Below, piece after piece: positions 58,369 to 64,000 of a DNA stretch of 64,000 nucleotides (position 1 is its first letter; every line of letters begins with the position of its first letter). Below the pieces are notes generated by a model. It was not told the DNA's origin and searched no databases. It saw only the letters and a list, made by a program, of their open reading frames with translations. The stretch spans positions 554,120 through 618,119 of the forward strand of contig NC_061455.1 in NCBI RefSeq assembly GCF_022581195.2. Reading direction: 5' to 3'. The position numbers were made by a program, and so were the translations under genes. This DNA is from Helicoverpa zea (Eukaryota; Arthropoda; Insecta; Lepidoptera; Noctuidae).

Positions 58369-58550
58369 CTAAGTATACTTAGTCACCAATGGCTGATAAA
58401 AAGGTGAAGGAAAACATCTTGAGGAAACCTGGACTATAAAGTCTGAAATCACCAACCCGCATTGAGCAAGCGTGGTGATTAATGCTCAATTCTTCTCCAT
58501 ATGAGAGGAGGCCTGTGCCCAGCAGTGGGACGATAAAAAGGCTGTAACAG
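58369..58550 (+). mobile_element. 5'-truncated SINE with 9-bp target duplication
   Basis: Homologous to the distal 180 bp of the SINE at 26139-26443, ending gctgtaacag. TAATACTTT is found at 58360-58368 and 58551-58559. The lack of the tRNA-like head with an intact tail and duplication fits truncated reverse transcription. Confidence 0.75.
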
Positions 58551-59487
58551 TAATACTTTATTTGGTAATAAGCCTACATTTTATGGCAATCACAGTGACT
58601 TATTTAGGCAAAAATAATACATTAATTTGGTCGTCAAGAGTTGATGATCATTTACTAAATTTGGTGGTCGAATACAATTTAAAGTGAAGTCGTGACTAAA
58701 ATAGCTGGTACTATTACATTTTTAGACTTTATTTTTCTGGTGTTCAGTAGATATTTCTGGTTACAAAACTAAGGGTATCAAAGCATTTTATGGTGGTCAT
58801 TATATTTGTTCCCATATTTAATCTAGTTACTATCCTTGTTTTGCCCGATCACGCAATCTGTTAATCAAGAAGTAAAGTTGACCTTTTCGAACCGACTTTT
58901 CTATATTTGTGTTTAATATTCAATGAAGTTTGAAAAGAAAAATCAAAAAGATCGAGACACTGTACGCCACCATTTGGCAGCCCCTCATACTTCGCAGGAC
59001 TGCCAAAACGCCAGTCATTTGTATGCGGGACACGGCACAAGGTACACAAAAATACATATCTCCAAATTGACCCCATTTACTCCGGTACAGCTGACAACGG
59101 TAATTTGGTCTGAAGTCACAACGTATGGCTGATTATTTTCGAATTTAAAATTTTGTTTAACTTGGTAACTTACAGCCATGTGGCCACGTGTTTGTGTTGG
59201 ACCCTCTTACTCGACATGTTTATATATCTCTAGGGTATTCTAATAAATAGCTCCAATTCCGCTGGATTGAGGATATCGGCGATCTACCGATAACTCGCGA
59301 ATCGGAAATTAGTATGAATGTAGGTTGTGTAGTTAATTTTGTTATGTAAGATAGTATTTAAGGGCTGTGTTGGGAGTCTGGTTTTCTCTCCATCAACAAT
59401 ATTGTTCATAGCTACTTAATTATGATTTATCTATTCAGCATCAATCTAGATTCGAATATAAGTAGATCCTTTTTCTAGATTCCTCAG

Positions 59488-59656
59488 TCCTTGAAACGTA
59501 ATCAAATATGACATTGAGGAGCAATAATTCATCAATGGACGACAGTTATATCTGGGGCAATAGGCGATTCATTACACCACAGGATGTCCTTGATAAATAT
59601 AGTTTGCCCCAACACGCTAGCTTATTCGATAAAAAGATATACTTTTTCATGATATT
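59488..59656 (+). CDS. Candidate first coding exon, gene unknown
   Basis: A strong acceptor (ctttttctagattcctcag) ends at 59487. The ATG at 59508 is preceded in frame by a TAA, so this would be an exon carrying the start codon. It encodes MTLRSNNSSMDDSYIWGNRR, then FITPQDVLDKYSLPQHASLF, then DKKIYFFMI, with a GTAAAG donor at 59657 (phase 2). The PxDxLxxYxLPQxAxL pattern is reminiscent of the N terminus of GAREM-like CABIT-domain proteins, but this is a weak resemblance from memory. It may be a start exon of a gene continuing to the right of the window. Confidence 0.35.
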
Positions 59657-61074
59657 GTAAAGGTCAAAGCTGATCTTTCATGTCTTCTGGTTCTCTTTTA
59701 TTATTTAATCTTGTAGCTTGTTGGAGTAATATTTTTATTAGGTTCAGTGGTTTCTGTTACCAATTAATCTGCGTTTACCTACCATGGTAGGTCGCCTGCA
59801 TGCGACCGAGTTGCAATAAGCCCGCTTTGTACTTTACTGTGTGTGTGACCCACTTTACATTCACAGAAGACAGTTTGGGTCTTAATTGAAATACGAGGGG
59901 ATTCTCTGTTAGAGCTTAGAGCTTTGATAGACCTCGCCTATTTCAATATTCTGCTAAAACAGAAATAGGAGCTAGATATTGTTACACAAATAGTTTTGAA
60001 CATCGGATAGCAAAGCCCCAACTTGCGAAGGATTCAGATCTGACCGCGTGACAGCTTCGTGATTAATATTTCATGTGTTCTGTCTGCCTTGCTGCATGGC
60101 AGACAATATATTTACATGCTCTAGCATAAACTAGGACATTGCTTTTTAACTGAATGAAAAATAAGAGGCTGCTTTTGATAGTAGAAGTTTGATGAATGAT
60201 AGTTTTAGAATACAGCTTTATTTAAGAGCGTGTACGTCAACCGCGCGCCATTTGGCCTAAAAAGGTACTTTTCAAACCACTGTTTCTCATTAACTACTTA
60301 TCCTATAACTATGTTAATTTATAATAACGCAAGTTAATTTCACTGTCTATATAGTTAATTGAACATAAATTTCAATTTGTGTAGTTTAAATACTTAAAAC
60401 CCCTATAACGTAACAGATGATTTATAAAATTCCCGTTCAGCGTCTATTTCGAAGCTTAAATTTATGTGAAAATAGTGGCAAATCTAATCATATTTATTTT
60501 TTTACTCATAGATGAAATCCCCATGCCTATAGTTAGTTGAAAACATTTTTTGATTTAGGTCTCTATCTTTCAGAAAAAAATATTTTAACAATGTGAAAAA
60601 TTGTGAATTTCAAATGCTTTTTTTACCTACCTATCTTACTTAAATTATTATAACAATTATTTACTATAGTAATGTAACTCTTTTTTTTAAACATAAACTT
60701 TACATTATAATTTAATCTCTCGTTTTTATTATTTTATAAATTATTTAAAAACTACTATAAAACGCTGCACGCGAGTCAATTCAAACCAGACCGCCGCAAG
60801 GCTTCACAGAGAGAGGACGTGTCGCTCCGTCACATCGCGTAGGGTGAATAACCTCTGCCGTGGATACCGAGAATAGAGTACATTTCAAGCGCGACCAACA
60901 AATCTTGATACATTACTATTTTATTTAAAGCTCAATTTTGAAGCATATTTTTTTTATCGATTGAGTTGAAATTTTGTTTGAAAGTTCAGTTTTAATGACA
61001 ATGTATGATTGTATATCCAATATGGGGGTATACCCAAGATGGAGACAAAAATGTTTTTAATGCATTCCTACGAT

Positions 61075-61461
61075 CATCATCCTCCGAGCCTTTTTCCCAA
61101 TCCTGTTGGGGTCGGCTTCCAGTCTATCCGGATTCAGCTGAGTACCAGTGCTTTACAAGAAGCGACTGCCTATCTGACCTCCTCAACCCAGTTACCCGGG
61201 CAACCCGATACCCCTTGGTTAGACTGGTGTCAGACTTACTGGCTTCTGACTACCCGTAACGACTGCCAAGGATGTTCAATGACAGCCGGGACCTACAGTT
61301 TAACGTGCCATCCGAAACACAGTCAATGGTGTCTAAGATATACTTAGAAAGTACATACAAACTTAGAAAAGTTGCATTGGTACTTGCCTGACCTGGGATC
61401 GAACCCGCGCCCTCATACTTGAGAGGTTGGTCCTTTACCCACTAGGCCACCACGACTTTTA
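61075..61461 (-). mobile_element. Complete tRNA-derived SINE with 17-bp target duplication
   Basis: On the minus strand: head agtcgtggtggcctagtggg, B box ggttcgatccc (about 61401-61411), a middle part shared with 26139-26443, and a distal part shared with 21016-21200, ending in a (GAT)n-type tail (gaggatgatg). The direct repeat taatgcattcctacgat is at 61058-61074 and 61462-61478. It lies inside the TTAA element. Confidence 0.85.
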
Positions 61462-62079
61462 TAATGCATTCCTACGATATGGGTATCAAATGAAAGGGCT
61501 TGATATGAATAACTCAACAAAAAAATGTGTCGCGAGTCTTAACCCAATATGGCGGACGCCTTAGGCTAGATAGGAGCAGAGCTATTTATATGTTCATTTT
61601 GGATGTACCCTTGACTTTTGATCCCGAATAACTTTTGAAGCATATAGGATAGATAACTTAAAACTTTAATTTTATTTATTTGGTAAACCCAAGCTCTTCA
61701 CCAATATTTGGCTTTCCGGCAAATGTTGTTATTTGACCACAATTTTTCGGTCTGGATGGACTGGACCATTCATATAAACAATCAATTTTTCAAATCGGTC
61801 CAGGCGTCTTTGAGAAATCGAGAACAATCAAATTGAGAACAATCACAAAACAATCTAATTGAAACCTCCTCCTTTTTTTGAAATCGGTTAAAATACAGAA
61901 ACTCTTACATTGCCATTAATCATCAGTCGACTATTTCGTACTGTTGAAAATTGTATGTAATATACAGAAAGTCCTCAAAACCAAGATTTTCATAGGTGTC
62001 CGATTTTTTTGCAAAAGAGTGTAAGTATTAACGACTTATTTTCATGCCTTTATATTTTAGTCATCCATAGATTTACACT

Positions 62080-62260
62080 TCTTCTTCTTCTTTCGAGTCG
62101 AAGACATGTCATATGAGACTACACTATGTCAGCCCAATATTCCGCCACAGCGAGAGCACGGCCGGATGCGCTCATTAAGTCCTCCCGCGAGCAGGTTTCA
62201 GGGCACAGTGGACATGCGATTAGGTGGGACATCGTCTGCACGGCAGCCCCGCACTCGATT
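62080..62260 (-). repeat. Retroelement 3' fragment with (GAA)n tail, inverted
   Basis: acttcttcttcttctttcga opens a segment with GC-rich, formerly coding-like sequence (cgagagcacggccggatgcg). It looks like the antisense 3' end of a non-LTR element ending in a GAA microsatellite. The clade is not determined. Confidence 0.4.
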
Positions 62261-64000
62261 TACACTATTTTCTCGCTATTAACTATTTACTAAGTAATAT
62301 ATTTTTTGTTCTACTAATTTCACACGAAAGGATCAAAATGGTTTGTGTGACTATACGTGAAGTATGATAGGCACGCACCCAGCCGCGACGCTAGTCTGCG
62401 CGATTTTTTGCGTTGAATTACCTAAAGTTGACATCGCGCGGCGAGCGTACACGCTCTTAAATACTGGTAATTTTCAGGACATGATCTAGTAATTAGTTTG
62501 CTCAGCTGATTGATAGTAATAGTTTCTACACTTCTATTTGCACAGACCTGATTACAATCCTATGATTCTCTATAATGTAGAGATTTAGATTTACCTTCAC
62601 ACCGTCGCCGCAGTTCTAAACCGTATTAATAAATAAACGGCGTACAATCTAAACGACAGGAGCATCCCTTTACATTCGCTCGTAAACGAACTCCGTAACT
62701 CGTGCCAGCTGACTTACGACCGTTTATCACCACGGTACAAGTTCCGTGATTTTCAACTCAGTTTGCTCAACTATTCCAGAGTATTTCATTAACTAACTCC
62801 TAAAGGGAATAATGCAGTGGCAGATTATTCTAGTAACTGTCCATAAGCTGCTTAAGTTTATGGATAGTTTCCTAGTTTAGAATTGGGTCATGTTGCTATT
62901 GTTGCTGCATAGAGGGTCTTGAAATTGTCTTGAGAGAGATATCTCTATATGGAATCTACCTATATGGAATTACGTCAGTAAATAATAGGTTTACGTGGTC
63001 GTAGTACAATCGTCCTTCTCACCATATCCCGTGTTCGTGGCACTGTCTTCATCTTATGCAGTCTTGTGTAGTACTGATGTAGTATACACAAGGCCACCAC
63101 TATTAATCATACAAGTAGTTATGTATGTAATACACATAAAACACATAGGAAGTGGTGGAGGGTGAGCATTTTGGGGCTGCCTTTTAACTTCCTAAAAGTG
63201 CTGATTTATCAGCCTAATATGAATAACCGTTTTTAAGTTGGAATTTCACATAAAGACACCACCAGGAATCAGTCGATAGTAGTACTATTATATTACAAAA
63301 TGGTGGTGTATCCTTAACAAAGCCCGAATCAAAACGGCATTTTTGCAGCTAGATAGCAATATAAATAAAGTTAGTCTACCTAGCCTTTAGAGCAGGTTGC
63401 ATTTTACGGGAGGCTGGAGGGAGGGAATCCCGGCTCATGATTTATGACGTATTTCCTTCCGCGCGGAAAATTGCTACCTCACCGAGGTGTGATTGAGTTA
63501 CAAAGAAAGATGGAATAGGATCGTTCATTTTATATTTTCTCGTGTTTCGTTTGTTGATTTTGATTTAAATTGTTGATTTTGTTTTCTTGGCTGTTACTGT
63601 GATTGACCTGTGAATGTTGAAAAGTTAGGCGTAGGTACGTGCGTTAGGATTTTATATATCGTGTGTTAATGCAGGTTCGACGCTCCATTAGAGTCATGTA
63701 AACTTGATTGATGACTATAATATGAAACTTGAATAATGACACTTCACTACAGATTAAGATTGCCACTTTATACAAGGCATACTTACATAAGTAATGACGT
63801 AAAGAAACGTTAATTTATTATCTTCTATGGAAGGTTTTTGTGTATAAACGCCATAGTTTTCTAGATTTATTATTCAGATTAATGCAATTATTCGGTTAAC
63901 ACGGTATCTCGTGCCTCCACTCCACCGACCCGAGCGTCCGGAAGGCGCGAACTTGCATGAATAATGTTCAGGTCTTTATTCACCGGGGGCCGGTAATGCA

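Larger units (their letters stand above)
60232..62460. mobile_element. TTAA-flanked inverted-repeat element (piggyBac-like, non-autonomous)
   Basis: TTAA at 60232-60235 and 62457-62460 flank termini GAGCGTGTACG / CGTACACGCTC. A second short inverted match lies inward (accgcgcg / cgcgcgg). A TTAA target is typical of piggyBac-type elements, though the termini lack the usual CCC start. The 2.2-kb interior has no transposase ORF. A SINE is nested in it, so this element is older than that SINE. Confidence 0.65.
51192..64000 (+). other. Gene-poor, repeat-rich region to the window edge
   Basis: Probably the next intron of the SAM-like gene or intergenic DNA. Besides the listed repeats and the candidate exon at 59488-59656, I see no coding segment. 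GC-richer patches near 53960-54075 and 63890-63990 have no recognised content. Confidence 0.4.

Noticed and set aside
58923..59132. ORFs of about 70 residues on both strands
   Set aside because: No codon bias, splice sites or family similarity; length is within chance for this composition.

Overview
This is nuclear DNA of a moth, most likely a noctuid-type lepidopteran. The genes are animal genes split by GT-AG introns. The intergenic and intronic DNA is AT-rich and full of repeats typical of Lepidoptera: tRNA-headed SINEs, Helitron-like elements ending in CTAG, 3' tails of RTE-type LINEs with ATG or GAA microsatellites, foldback elements and LTR elements. Nothing prokaryotic is present. All exon models below come from reading frames, splice signals and recalled family similarity; no database search was run.

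Layout. 1-2325 is the 5' part of a Ty3/gypsy-type retrotransposon (minus strand) lying in an intron of BCAS2/SPF27 (minus, 2456-3391, 3' exon or exons outside the window). WASHC3/CCDC53 (plus, 3963-6078) is divergent from BCAS2. RpL36A (minus, 6743-7754) converges on WASHC3 and is divergent from Caf1-105/CHAF1B (plus, 8552-19174), whose third intron (7.2 kb) holds an LTR element nested in a foldback element. Transportin-3 (minus, 20699-28081) converges on Caf1-105 and is divergent from peroxiredoxin-5 (plus, 28814-34982). The genes therefore alternate as head-to-head and tail-to-tail pairs. They are housekeeping functions: splicing, endosomal actin nucleation, translation, chromatin assembly, nuclear import of SR proteins and antioxidant defence.

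From about 36.5 kb to the right edge the window is gene-poor. It holds the 5' end of one gene on the plus strand with two alternative first coding exons (37009-37174, a membrane segment plus the start of a SAM-like domain; 39227-39332, in a different promoter context). Both end in phase 1 and fit the shared exon 51026-51191. The rest of that gene lies beyond the window or was not recognised. A further candidate first coding exon of unknown assignment is at 59488-59656.

The most unusual structures are: a perfect 59-bp-arm palindrome in WASHC3 intron 1; two dispersed copies of one repeat whose hairpin loop is inverted relative to the body; an LTR element with apparently identical LTRs, a 5-bp target duplication and no coding capacity, nested in a 174-bp-TIR foldback; a 1.8-kb foldback 50 bp downstream of an exon; and a 2.2-kb TTAA-flanked element containing a SINE with its own 17-bp target duplication.
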